64,000 nt of DNA from Bacteroidota bacterium (GTDB lineage Bacteria > Bacteroidota > Bacteroidia > Bacteroidales > ML635J-15), in NCBI GenBank assembly GCA_029558535.1, contig JAKQEK010000318.1, forward strand, positions 1-64,000. The letters run 5' to 3'. Under the pieces are notes generated by a model. The model was not told where the DNA came from. It was given only the letters and a program-made list of their open reading frames with translations, and made no database searches. This document shows positions 27,874-36,940 of the stretch, in pieces. Numbering within the stretch: position 1 is the first letter of the stretch; each line of letters starts with the position of its first letter. The translations under genes were made by a program, and so were the position numbers.

Positions 27874-28287
27874 TTATGGGCTTATTAAATAAGATTCAAT
27901 TTAAAAAATATTATTATTGCGTATTTTTAACCAATTTGTATTATTTAAAACAGGAGTATGAAATCATTATATAATAAAGAGAGGTGGCTAGTGAACTCGT
28001 CAATTATCAGCACTCTTTATGTATGTTTTTCTGCGAAAAACTTAAATTTTTCATTAAATCAAATATTTACAGTGCTTAAATCCCTAACAAGTTCTCCCGT
28101 GAGACAAACAAAAATAATTCGCAAAATATTCCCGATATATTGCACAAGTATAAAATATTGTGTAATTTAGCTGTTAAATAAACTGGAACAAAACTAGGCT
28201 TATACATAAAATTGTTTTATAAGATTACTTTTAGTGTTGGGAGAAAGGAGTTAGTAAACATTATTAAGGACAATCAAAAAAGAAATT
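27874..28287. other. Intergenic region without a supportable gene
   Basis: These 414 bp follow the giant surface protein gene. A 70-codon frame (27958-28170) is present, but it has no recognisable features and unconvincing composition. I see no RNA gene, repeat or strong terminator here. Confidence 0.5.
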
Positions 28288-28623
28288 ATGGAGAAAAATA
28301 ATACAAACTGGACAAAAGAAGAGCTGAAAATTTACATACTCATTTATTGCGCAAATGCTGATTTTTTAGAATCAAAATCCGAAATAGATTTTATTGAGTC
28401 GAAAATGCAAACCAGTAACTATGAAAAAATCCATGCTGAATTTGAGAATGATAATGATTATCAAAGTATCCAAAAAATCCGATTATCAATTAAAGAGCAT
28501 GGTTATACAAATGATGAAATAAATAGCTTATTTAGAGAAATAAAAGAACTCTTTTTAAGTGATAAGAAATATGATATTTTGGAACAAAATCTAAATAGAG
28601 GATTGAGTCGTATCCTCAAATAA
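28288..28623 (+). CDS. Small acidic hypothetical protein
   Basis: This 111-residue cytoplasmic-looking protein is predicted to be all-helical. It starts MEKNNTNWTKEELKIYILIYCANADFLES and continues with acidic and lysine-rich helices. The opening YILIYCANADF-type helix with acidic residues resembles TerB-like or EF-hand-like small helical proteins of Bacteroidota, but I cannot assign a family with confidence. No signal peptide or membrane helix is seen. It is isolated, between a giant surface protein and the tRNA-Pro array. Confidence 0.6.
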   Translation: MEKNNTNWTKEELKIYILIYCANADFLESKSEIDFIESKMQTSNYEKIHAEFENDNDYQSIQKIRLSIKEHGYTNDEINSLFREIKELFLSDKKYDILEQNLNRGLSRILK

Positions 28624-28837
28624 TTACGTTTACTAGAACAACCTAAACTGCATTAAAACGTATTTTACCAAAGTGCTATCAACATCAGGCTTGAAGAACT
28701 CCAAAAGGAATTCAAGCATCTCAAAACGCTGAATTTCATTTTTTTTGTAGGATGACTAATTACTAAATAAATATGAGTTTTTGTTTTTATAAGAAAGGGT
28801 CTCAAAACTAAAAGTTTCAAAACCCTTGCTATTTCTG

Positions 28838-28912
28838 TCGGGGTAGTAAGATTCGAACTTACGACCCCCTGCTCCCAAAGCAGGTGCGCTAACCGGACTG
28901 CGCTATACCCCG
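28838..28912 (-). tRNA. tRNA-Pro (UGG anticodon)
   Basis: The minus strand folds as a complete 75-nt cloverleaf. The acceptor CGGGGTA pairs with TACCCCG followed by A. The D-arm is GCGC/GCGC with the loop AGTCCGGTTA. The anticodon stem CCTGC/GCAGG closes a TTTGGGA loop with anticodon TGG. The T-arm is TAAG/CTTA with TTCGAAT. No CCA is encoded. The gene's 5' end and about 30 bp of upstream flank are repeated further upstream (see the array entries). Confidence 0.97.
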
Positions 28913-28947
28913 AAAATATTCTATTTCACTAATATAAGAACATCATA

Positions 28948-29015
28948 TTGCAGATTTGTTTGCGACCCTCCCGACCTAAGTCGGGATGCGCTAACCGGAC
29001 TGCGCTATACCCCGA
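28948..29015 (-). pseudogene. Degenerate tRNA-Pro copy with replaced anticodon arm
   Basis: Reading the minus strand, the first 31 nt match the 5' end of the intact tRNA-Pro through the D-arm. The anticodon arm is then replaced by the perfect palindrome TCCCGAC-TTAG-GTCGGGA (28969-28986), followed by GGGTCGC and a degenerate T-arm with no acceptor 3' strand. It cannot form a functional tRNA. Confidence 0.75.
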
Positions 29016-29231
29016 GTAATCTATTAATAGTGTTGTAAGAAGCAGGTGCGCTAATCCCAAAAAATAGTATTCGTCTTTCACGAATACGTAATTTTTTGAG
29101 GATCCTCGAATTTTGTATGTCAAAAATTCTAAACATCTCAAATTACAACTCAATTTTTCAAATATCTTTCTTGCAGCTAACCGGTTCATTTTTGACATCA
29201 AAAATCGGGACCGGACTGCGCTATACCCCGA
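29014..29231 (-). repeat. tRNA-Pro 5'-half repeat block 1 with 156-bp insert
   Basis: This 218-bp block is nearly identical to 29421-29640. It carries about 36 nt of the tRNA-Pro 5' half split by an insert at 29055-29210 that begins TCCC and ends GGGA. Removing the insert rejoins ...GCGCTAA and CCGGACTGCGC... exactly as in the intact tRNA. Inside the insert are an imperfect 48-nt hairpin (29055-29102), the palindrome GAGGATCCTC, and an 11-bp inverted repeat (29117-29127 with 29188-29198). Confidence 0.85.
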
Positions 29232-29268
29232 AATAAATATTTAAAACCAAAAGTAAACCGAATGATTG

Positions 29269-29422
29269 ACCGGATCCCGAATTAGCCACAAGCTAATTCG
29301 AGGAACCTCGATTTTTTCAAAAAAATCACAAACTGTTTTCTTTTAATTTCAAACTTTCAAATAACTTTTGTCAGTAAGGCAGAATTGATTTTTTTAAAAA
29401 TCGGGTCTGCGCTATACCCCGA
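29269..29422 (-). repeat. tRNA-Pro 5'-end copy with a different 132-bp palindromic insert
   Basis: The tRNA 5' end (29407-29422) is joined, after an insert at 29275-29406 beginning TCCC and ending GGGT, to a further ACCGGA of tRNA sequence. Removing the insert restores CCGGA-CTGCGC. The insert contains the hairpin CGAATTAGC (29278-29286) / GCTAATTCG (29292-29300). Its interior is unrelated to the inserts in the flanking blocks except for terminal bases and AT-rich hairpins. Confidence 0.75.
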
Positions 29423-29640
29423 GTAATCTATTATAGTGTTGTAAAATAGCAGGTGCGCTAATCCCAAAAAATAGTATTTGTTTTTCACAAATACGTAATT
29501 TTTTGAGGATCCTCGAATTTTTGTATGTCAAAAATTCTAAACATCTCAAAATTACAACTCAATTTTTCAAATATCTTTCTTGCCGCTAACCGGTTCATTT
29601 TTGACATCAAAAATCGGGACCGGACTGCGCTATACCCCGA
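29421..29640 (-). repeat. tRNA-Pro 5'-half repeat block 2 with 158-bp insert
   Basis: This 220-bp block is a near-identical copy of 29014-29231. Its insert (29462-29619) again begins TCCC and ends GGGA, within the D-loop of a tRNA-Pro 5' half. Differences from block 1 include a paired C-G to T-A change in the hairpin stem. Immediately outside (29638-29668) is a 31-nt flank that matches the flank of the intact tRNA (28911-28941) with three mismatches. Confidence 0.85.
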
Positions 29641-29896
29641 AAATATATTATTTCACTAATTTAAGAACTTTCCCAAACGGGACTGCAAAAGTAATATGTT
29701 TTTTGAAGAAAAAAATATTTTTGTGGATTTTTTTAAAAATCAATTTTCAAATGTTTTCAAATTGCATGATGAATACTTTAAATTTATTCTTAGAGGTTAA
29801 AAATAAATTATTTAGGACTTATAAATATATTTTAATTGATTACTATTTTTTGTAACTTTGACATATATTTGAGAAGTAGAGCTTTATTATAAAATT

Positions 29897-32800
29897 GTGA
29901 GTGTTCATAGTATTAATAGTATTACTTATTTGCCTAGTACGGGGAAAATAATAATATCTTTATTTTTTTCCCTGACAATATACTCTTTGTCGGCTATTGC
30001 ACAAACAGGACCCGGTGGTGTTGGGAATGTTTCTACTAATTTGTTGTGGTTAAGTGCGGATAAATTATCTTATTCCGATGGAAATACTGTAACAGTATGG
30101 ACTGATTTATCAGGAAATGGAAATCATGCCAACTATACAGGGACTCCTCTTTTTAAAGAAAATGCAATTAATGGGAAACCTGCCGTTAGTTTTAGTGGTG
30201 ATGATTGTTACGCTGATATTTTTACTGTTCCACATCAAAATATGGCAATTTATGCGGTATTTCAGATTCCATCTGCATCCGCGGGACCGGTATGGCAAAA
30301 CGCAAATCAAACAGTAAGCGGTTTTTTCCCAAGTTATTCAGGAACGCAATATTTAGATTATGGTGGCGCATGGTTAAGCAAAGCTACAACATTTACATAT
30401 TCTGTATGGTATATTTCTGAGGTATTATATCTGACAAGTTATACAGGATTATGGAAAAACGGGGTTTCTAATCATTCAACAAATTCTAATGCTATTACCA
30501 AAGGTGGTTTTAGATTAGGAAATAGGACATCGAGTGGTTATTTTAAAGGCGATATTGCTGAAATAATATTTTACGATATGTCATTTAACTCTGTCCAGAG
30601 AAAAATGGTTGAGAACTATTTGTCGTCAAAATATAATATTTCCATAGCAAATGATTATTATGCACATGATACTGACTATGGTTGTGATGTCGCCGGAATA
30701 GGTAGAGACGATGCTTCGAATATTCACAGTAACGCTGTTTCGGCAGGGATATTTGGAATCAGTAATCCTGATGCACTTGATAATGCTGATTTTATTTTAT
30801 TTGGACATAATGATGCGGATGTTGAGTGGACAAGCGTTGGTGCACCGTCAGGTAGAGAAATTCTGAGTATTCAATGGCAAATAGACAAAACTAATGATGC
30901 CGGTAAAGTTGATGTTTATTTCTATATGGATAGCCTCACATTAAATTCTGATGAATATTATCTTTTAACCGATGCTGATGGTGATTTTACAAGCGGAGCG
31001 GTTGAGACAGCCATAAGCTTTGGTGGTTATAATTATTTAAAGCTTTCAGAATTTGATTTGACAGATGATTATTACTATACATTGGCTCAGGTATCATGCA
31101 CAGGTAATCCGGGTACTGTAAGTATTTCGGAAGATACTGATACTATTTTTCATAATGAATCGGTGGTTATATACGCAACGGGTTATGAAGGCTCATTACA
31201 ATGGCAGATTTCAGTACAGGACAGTGCTTTTATAGAATATACAGGAGCTACGCTTCCGGAATTTACGAGTTATGCCCTTGACAGTTCATATACATACAGA
31301 TTTCGTGTGCAGGTTAATGATGGATGTAATACTTATTCAAATTATGAAACAGTAGTTTTTAGAAATTGTGCCAGTTGTGCACAAATCGGAGGCACAGGTA
31401 GTCTTGATACAGATTGTTATGTAAACTCGGATATTACTATCCCTGATGGAAAATATATTTGGGGACAGGGAAATCTTCATATTCAAAGTGGTAAAACAAT
31501 GACAACATCTGCACTATCTATGTGCCATATATACATGGATGGCGATGTTAATGTTTATGGAGATATAGAAGGAAATGTTGATATCCAATGTAATAATTTT
31601 TTACTTGATGGGAATATTGATGCGAGTGGAAAAGGTTACCCTAGTGCCTCAGGACCCGGTGCCGGCTATAGTCGTGATGTGGCAGGTAATTTTGGTGCAG
31701 GTGGAGGTTCTTATGCTGGTAATGGAGGAGATGGAGTATATACAACAAATTCTATAGTGAATTATGGAAGTGTCCATAGTCCTTTTAGTTTTGGAAGTGG
31801 TGGTGGAAGGAATAACGGAAAACTAGGTGGAGCAGGTGGTGGACTAATTAAAATAAATGCAAGGAATAAGTGCACTCTAAATGGAAGATTATATGCGAAA
31901 GGTACAGTTGGTACTTACGATGTTTCTTATATAAGAGCATCAGGAGGAGGTTCCGGTGGCTCAATATGGATAAATACATCTGATTTAGATGGAAGTGGAG
32001 CAGATATTTCTGCGCTTGGTGGAGATGGCGGAAACCCTTCAGGTGGTTATGATGGTGGTGGTGGTGGTGGTGGACGCATTGCGATTTATTACGATACTGA
32101 TAATTCTACCTCATTTACTTATTCTGCTTTTGGAGGTGTTGGAAATTCGGCTCAAACAGGCGGAGCAGGTACAATTTATCTACGGGATAAAAGTTCTTAT
32201 GCTGATTTGATTATTAATAATAATAATTTGAGCAATACTCCAGGATTGACTCCTCTAGATATGAATCAAACTGAAAATGTTGATTTTGGAACCATTACTG
32301 TAACCAATAAAGCAATTCTTGAGTTTTTTGGAAATCAAACAGAGGATTTTTCTGTAAACACATTACTGCAAAATATTAATAATGGTAAAATTTATTTTAG
32401 AAGCGATGTCTCTTCATTTACTTGTACAGATGTAGAATCTGAAGATTCAATTTGTGTAAAAAAAGATTCAGATTTATTTGTTTTTAATTGTAACGACTTT
32501 ACCACTTCAGGTTATTTTCGTTTTTATTGTAACACTTTGCAACATAATTCGACAGGAGATGTGACTATTGCAGATAATGGAATTATAAAGCCGTTTGGAA
32601 ACAAGCGAACTTATTCGCTTGAGTGCGAAAACCTTTATGTGTCAGGTGGTTCAAAAGGCTCGGGTGGTGGTATTAATTTAAGTGCTAACGGTTACAAGAA
32701 CAGAAACTCTACCAATACCAATGATAGTGGTGCAGGTAGTGGCGCTTATGCTGATCACAGTACATATAATTACGGTGGTGGCGGTGGTGCTTATGGTGGT

Positions 32801-33871
32801 GACGGAGGTGATGGAAATATTGCAATTCCAGGCGGTGCTGAATATGGCACTGCATCTTCCCCAACCGAATTTGGTAGTGGCGGAGGCGATTCATGGGACA
32901 CTCCAGATAGAGTTGGTGGATATGGTGGCGGTTCAATTAAAATTATTGCTAACGAAACAGTCTCGATTGAAGGAATTGTATGCTCTGATGGGGCTGTTAG
33001 TCCTAGTGGTGCAGGGAATAGTTCCGGAGCTGGAGGTGGTGCAGGTGGCTCTATTTGGATTCAGGCCACCGATTTACAAGGTTCAGGAACTATTAGTGCA
33101 AATGGCGCAAATGGTGGACTAGATTCCGGTGGGCATAGAAGGGGTGGAGGTGGCTCCGGTGGTCGTATTGATGTTTGTTTTGTTGGTAATGATAATTTTG
33201 CTGGAGTAATTTCTGTAACTGGTGGTTTAGGTAATTATGGCGGTTACGAAAATGAGGGCTTAGGAGACCTTGGGACTATTCTAAGGCAGCAAGGAGCATC
33301 AGGTTCTTGTGATGATGTCCTGCCTGTTAGCCTGAAATCATTTAATGCTAATTGCAGTTTTCCGAATATTTTATTGACATGGTCAACAGTGTCTGAAAAA
33401 AATAATAGTTTTTTTATAATAGAAAGAAGTCTTGATTTGAAGCATTGGGACGAGATAGGTATAGTTTACGGCGCAGGGAATTCAAATGTGATTAAGACTT
33501 ATGCCTATCAAGATTATATAATAACCGATAAGGTAATTTACTATTGTTTAAAACAAGTGGATTTTGACGGCAATTATCAATATCTTCAGACTGAGGCGGT
33601 TCAGTGTCATAGTCAAAAGCTATTTGAAACAGGAGTATATCCTAACCCGTTTTTAGATTTTATTAATTTAACTGTCAATTCTGACCAATTTACTTCCTTG
33701 TCAATAGAAATTCAAAATGTGTCTGGACAGGAAGTATTTAACTCAAAATTTAATGTAGATAAAGGTTTTAATTCTATTCAGATTGATTTGTCAGAATTAA
33801 CTAATGGGATTTATGTAATGAATGTATTTAATGACATTTATTATAAAACATATAAAATCTTTAAAAATTAG
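29897..33871 (+). CDS. Large Gly-rich T9SS surface protein with LamG-like N-terminus
   Basis: This 1324-residue protein starts at GTG 29897; no in-frame ATG precedes the signal segment (KIIISLFFSLTIYSLSAIAQ). Residues about 45-255 form a concanavalin/LamG-like domain (LWLSADKLSYSDGNTV...WTDLSGNGNHANY...SKYNISI). An Ig-like segment follows, then two long Gly-rich blocks (about 570-740 and 930-1120) with many GGGG and GAGGG runs around beta-strands. The C-terminal part (LPVSLKSFNANC...) is related to that of the 2337-residue protein, and it ends in a type A sorting domain (YPNPFLDFINLTV). It is probably a cell-surface adhesin or matrix component. A TATATTTG element is at 29864-29871. Confidence 0.85.
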   Translation: MSVHSINSITYLPSTGKIIISLFFSLTIYSLSAIAQTGPGGVGNVSTNLLWLSADKLSYSDGNTVTVWTDLSGNGNHANYTGTPLFKENAINGKPAVSFSGDDCYADIFTVPHQNMAIYAVFQIPSASAGPVWQNANQTVSGFFPSYSGTQYLDYGGAWLSKATTFTYSVWYISEVLYLTSYTGLWKNGVSNHSTNSNAITKGGFRLGNRTSSGYFKGDIAEIIFYDMSFNSVQRKMVENYLSSKYNISIANDYYAHDTDYGCDVAGIGRDDASNIHSNAVSAGIFGISNPDALDNADFILFGHNDADVEWTSVGAPSGREILSIQWQIDKTNDAGKVDVYFYMDSLTLNSDEYYLLTDADGDFTSGAVETAISFGGYNYLKLSEFDLTDDYYYTLAQVSCTGNPGTVSISEDTDTIFHNESVVIYATGYEGSLQWQISVQDSAFIEYTGATLPEFTSYALDSSYTYRFRVQVNDGCNTYSNYETVVFRNCASCAQIGGTGSLDTDCYVNSDITIPDGKYIWGQGNLHIQSGKTMTTSALSMCHIYMDGDVNVYGDIEGNVDIQCNNFLLDGNIDASGKGYPSASGPGAGYSRDVAGNFGAGGGSYAGNGGDGVYTTNSIVNYGSVHSPFSFGSGGGRNNGKLGGAGGGLIKINARNKCTLNGRLYAKGTVGTYDVSYIRASGGGSGGSIWINTSDLDGSGADISALGGDGGNPSGGYDGGGGGGGRIAIYYDTDNSTSFTYSAFGGVGNSAQTGGAGTIYLRDKSSYADLIINNNNLSNTPGLTPLDMNQTENVDFGTITVTNKAILEFFGNQTEDFSVNTLLQNINNGKIYFRSDVSSFTCTDVESEDSICVKKDSDLFVFNCNDFTTSGYFRFYCNTLQHNSTGDVTIADNGIIKPFGNKRTYSLECENLYVSGGSKGSGGGINLSANGYKNRNSTNTNDSGAGSGAYADHSTYNYGGGGGAYGGDGGDGNIAIPGGAEYGTASSPTEFGSGGGDSWDTPDRVGGYGGGSIKIIANETVSIEGIVCSDGAVSPSGAGNSSGAGGGAGGSIWIQATDLQGSGTISANGANGGLDSGGHRRGGGGSGGRIDVCFVGNDNFAGVISVTGGLGNYGGYENEGLGDLGTILRQQGASGSCDDVLPVSLKSFNANCSFPNILLTWSTVSEKNNSFFIIERSLDLKHWDEIGIVYGAGNSNVIKTYAYQDYIITDKVIYYCLKQVDFDGNYQYLQTEAVQCHSQKLFETGVYPNPFLDFINLTVNSDQFTSLSIEIQNVSGQEVFNSKFNVDKGFNSIQIDLSELTNGIYVMNVFNDIYYKTYKIFKN
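32054..32073 (+). repeat. In-frame GGT trinucleotide tract
   Basis: A run of consecutive GGT units encodes a poly-Gly stretch within the Gly-rich surface protein. Slippage here would change the Gly count without a frameshift. Confidence 0.8.
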
Positions 33872-33947
33872 GTGTTAGTAACATATCCTTGTGTAATCAA
33901 TAATTTTCTGATTTAAAAAATTTTATAATCATCTACATTATTTAATT

Positions 33948-33955
33948 TATATTTG
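33948..33955 (+). promoter_or_regulatory. Candidate -7 element for trkH
   Basis: TATATTTG matches the Bacteroidota -7 consensus 13 bp before the ATG at 33969, implying a very short leader. Confidence 0.45.
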
Positions 33956-33968
33956 CCATTAATATTTT

Positions 33969-35420
33969 ATGATAAAATATAAACTCATATTACTAGTACT
34001 TGGTGCCTTATTGTTGGTCGAAAGTGTATTTATGGCAATCTCTACCATTGTGTCCTATTTTTATGGAGAGGATGATTTTATCCCTTTGTTAATTTCATGC
34101 GGTATATTGCTGGGTTCAGGTAGTCTTTTGGTTTTGTTGTTTAGAAAAACTGATAAAAAGATTGAAAAACGGGAAGCTTACTTAATAGTATCATTGGTTT
34201 GGATTGTTTTATCTTTTTTTGGATCCCTACCTTTTTATATAAGTGGTTATATTCCTGAATACACCGACGCTTTTTTTGAAACCATTTCCGGTTTTACTAC
34301 AACAGGGGCATCAATTCTAAACAATATCGAAGAACTGCCTCATGGTTTACTTTTGTGGCGAAGTACAACTCAATGGCTTGGAGGTATGGGTATTATTGTT
34401 CTATCAATGGCTTTAATCCCATTTATTAAAATTGGTGGTTTGCAACTATTTAGTGCAGAATCTCCGGGTATCAGCACAGACAAATTACATCCCAGAATTA
34501 AACAAACTGCTTTAAGATTATATTTGCTGTACATTGGTTTTACATTAACTCAAGCCATTTTGCTTTCAGTTTTTGGAATGTCTGTTTTTGATGCTATTAA
34601 CCATGCACTGACCACGATGGCAACCGGAGGATATTCGACAAAACAAGCCAGTATTGCAGCATGGGACTCGCCGGCGATTCATTATATCATTATTGTATTT
34701 ATGATTTTTGCCGGTACAAATTTTAGTTTATCTTATTTTACTATAACCGGACAATTTAAAAAGGTGTTTAAAAATTCTGAAATTAAATTTTATCTGATTT
34801 TAATATTTGTTGCTACTGCAATTATTGGTTCAGGTTTATGGTATTTTATGGATTTGCCAGTCGAAAAGGCTTTTAGAGATTCTTTGTTTCAAACCGTTTC
34901 GATAATTACAACCACAGGTTATGGAACGTCTGATTTTTTGTCCTGGACACCAACAGGACTTTGGGTTATTATTGTACTCTTAATGTTTCTTGGAGGGTCA
35001 TCCGGTTCAACTGGTGGCGGTATTAAAATGGTTAGAATACATATTTTAATACGAAATAGTTATATGGAGTTTAAGAGATTAGTTAATCCTCATGCGGTTT
35101 TACCTGTAAGATATAATGGTAAAGCAATAAGTCAACAGGTTATTAATAATGTATTGGCATTTGTTATTTTATATATTTTGATTATCGCTTTTGGAACGTT
35201 GATAATGTCATTTTCAGGATTGAGTTTTGATACTGCTTTTGGAGCAGTAGCAACTAGTATTGGGAATATAGGTCCTGGAATAGGAGATGTGGGTCCTGCT
35301 TCCAATTTTGCTAATATATCAATATTTGGCAAATGGTTTTTAGGCTTTCTAATGTTGATAGGAAGATTGGAATTATTTACAGTATTGATAATATTTACAA
35401 GAGCTTTTTGGAATAAATAG
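33969..35420 (+). CDS. trkH: TrkH-family potassium uptake protein
   Basis: This 483-residue integral membrane protein belongs to the TrkH/KtrB superfamily of K+ channels. The four pore-loop repeats can be found: FETISGFTTTGASI, ATGGYSTK, FQTVSIITTTGYGTSDF and AVATSIGNIGPGIGDVGP. The conserved selectivity-filter glycines (TTTGAS, ATGGYS, TTTGYG, SIGNIGP) are visible, and WLGGMGIIVL and GGSSGSTGGGIKMVR are further signatures. It would need a cytoplasmic TrkA/KtrA regulator, which is not adjacent. It is convergent with the Sua5/YciO gene. Confidence 0.95.
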   Translation: MIKYKLILLVLGALLLVESVFMAISTIVSYFYGEDDFIPLLISCGILLGSGSLLVLLFRKTDKKIEKREAYLIVSLVWIVLSFFGSLPFYISGYIPEYTDAFFETISGFTTTGASILNNIEELPHGLLLWRSTTQWLGGMGIIVLSMALIPFIKIGGLQLFSAESPGISTDKLHPRIKQTALRLYLLYIGFTLTQAILLSVFGMSVFDAINHALTTMATGGYSTKQASIAAWDSPAIHYIIIVFMIFAGTNFSLSYFTITGQFKKVFKNSEIKFYLILIFVATAIIGSGLWYFMDLPVEKAFRDSLFQTVSIITTTGYGTSDFLSWTPTGLWVIIVLLMFLGGSSGSTGGGIKMVRIHILIRNSYMEFKRLVNPHAVLPVRYNGKAISQQVINNVLAFVILYILIIAFGTLIMSFSGLSFDTAFGAVATSIGNIGPGIGDVGPASNFANISIFGKWFLGFLMLIGRLELFTVLIIFTRAFWNK

Positions 35421-35427
35421 ATCAACT

Positions 35428-36048
35428 TCACATTTCAGGTTCAAAATTTCCCATCCTTACAATTTTAAATTCACCTTCGGTACAGTCAATTACCGTAGAT
35501 GCTACAAGTCCTCCATATCCACCATCAATTACGGCATCAACTAGGTTTTCGTATTCTTCATAAATTAATTCTGGATCGGTGTTGTACTCAATTATTTCAT
35601 CATTGGTTTTAAGTGATGTAGTCAATATCGGATTCCCTAGGACATTTACAATTTCTCGGATAATGTTATTATCAGGAATTCTTATTCCGATAGTTTTACG
35701 ATTGGCTTTCAATATCTTCGGAACATTATTGTTTGCTTCTAAAATGAATGTAAAAGGTCCCGGAAGATTTCTCTTCATCATCTTAAAAATGGTATTGTCT
35801 AAAGGTCTAGTAAAATCAGACAAATGGCTTAGGTCATAACAAATAAATGAAAAATTTGCTTTTTCTGGTTTGATACCTTTTAGGTTTGCAACCCGTTCAA
35901 TAGCTTTTGGTTTGGTGATATCACATCCGATTGCATAAACAGTATCTGTTGGATAAATAATCACACCACCATCTTGTAATATTTCAACAACCTGTCTAAT
36001 CTGTCTTTCGGCAGGATTATCCGGATGCATTCGGATAAGTATTCCCAT
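35428..36048 (-). CDS. Sua5/YciO/YrdC-family protein (threonylcarbamoyl-AMP synthase-like)
   Basis: This 206-residue protein of the Sua5/YrdC/YciO fold starts with the nucleotide- and RNA-binding-like segment GGVIIYPTDTVYAIGCD. It continues with RVANLKGIKPEKANFSFIC, NLPGPFTFIL and IGIRIPDN. YrdC (TsaC) makes threonylcarbamoyl-AMP for tRNA t6A; the single-domain, 206-residue size is also shared by YciO. YciO paralogues may lack this activity, so the gene symbol is withheld. Its ATG directly follows the stop codon of the aldolase gene, showing co-transcription. Confidence 0.88.
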   Translation of the reverse strand: MGILIRMHPDNPAERQIRQVVEILQDGGVIIYPTDTVYAIGCDITKPKAIERVANLKGIKPEKANFSFICYDLSHLSDFTRPLDNTIFKMMKRNLPGPFTFILEANNNVPKILKANRKTIGIRIPDNNIIREIVNVLGNPILTTSLKTNDEIIEYNTDPELIYEEYENLVDAVIDGGYGGLVASTVIDCTEGEFKIVRMGNFEPEM

Positions 36049-36705
36049 TTATTTATTCAGCTTATTATAGTCGTTAAGAAATTGTTGTAATCCAATGTCA
36101 GTCAATGGATGTTTAAGTAAACCTAAAATTGCACTCAATGGACAGGTTGCTACATCAGCACCCATTTCCATACATTTAATAATATGCATAGTATGACGAA
36201 TAGATGCCGCGAGGACCTGAGTGTCAAATTCATAATAGTTATACATATCTACAATTTGTCCTATAAGCTCTACTCCATCTGTGCTATTGTCATCCAATCT
36301 TCCTATAAAGGGAGAAACATAAGTAGCTCCGGCTTTGGCAGCAAGCAATGCCTGACCAACACTAAAAACTAAAGTGCAGTTGGTTCTTATTCCTTTTGAG
36401 GAAAAATATTTGATTGCTTTAATCCCATCTTTTATAATAGGTACTTTAACAACTATCTGAGGATGAAGAGCTGCAAGTTCTTCACCTTCTTTAACCATTC
36501 CTTCAAAATCAGTACTGATTACCTCCGCGCTTACGTCTCCATCAACTATCTTACAAATTTCAAGATAATGATTTAAAATATTTTTTTTGCCGGCTATACC
36601 TTCTTTAGCCATCAGCGATGGATTTGTAGTTACTCCGTCCAGTACTCCCAAAGACTGAGCTTCACGTATCTGATCAAGATTTGCAGTATCAATAAAGAAT
36701 TTCAT
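36049..36705 (-). CDS. Fructose-6-phosphate aldolase / small transaldolase
   Basis: This 218-residue protein is the short (FSA/TalC-type) transaldolase. The start [28 protein letters not shown] (residues 25-36) and the Schiff-base lysine Lys87 in VVKVPI are family hallmarks, as is [21 protein letters not shown]/TalC enzymes either cleave fructose 6-phosphate or act as transaldolases in the pentose phosphate pathway; sequence alone does not separate these, so no symbol is given. It is the first gene of a two-gene unit with the Sua5/YciO-like gene. Confidence 0.93.
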   Translation of the reverse strand: MKFFIDTANLDQIREAQSLGVLDGVTTNPSLMAKEGIAGKKNILNHYLEICKIVDGDVSAEVISTDFEGMVKEGEELAALHPQIVVKVPIIKDGIKAIKYFSSKGIRTNCTLVFSVGQALLAAKAGATYVSPFIGRLDDNSTDGVELIGQIVDMYNYYEFDTQVLAASIRHTMHIIKCMEMGADVATCPLSAILGLLKHPLTDIGLQQFLNDYNKLNK

Positions 36706-36940
36706 AATTAATGTTTTAAAATTTTCACAAAAGTACTTTAATTATATTTATACATTGACAAAATCAAATTCTTTAATAAACAATATTTGAAAAATAATTA
36801 ACAATAATGCTTTTTTTATCTCGTTAGTTATTATAGATATAGATTTAACACAATTCTGTTGATAAAATAGAAACGTTGAAAGAATTTGATGAAAAATTTG
36901 TATCTAATTTCGTCCATTATCAATTTAAATTATTGAAACT

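Noticed and set aside
27958-28170. Open frame of 70 codons (plus) between the giant surface gene and the small acidic gene
   Set aside because: The AGGAG-like stretch sits too close to the ATG, no recognisable features are present, and homology could not be judged. Too weak to annotate.
28929-29201. Open frame of 90 codons (minus) and a similar one at 29580-29855 (plus)
   Set aside because: Both lie in or overlap the tRNA-Pro repeat array. The frames follow palindrome and tRNA sequence, and composition is not protein-like.
29055-29619. tRNA intron
   Set aside because: The insert-bearing copies lack the tRNA 3' half, so splicing could not yield a functional tRNA.
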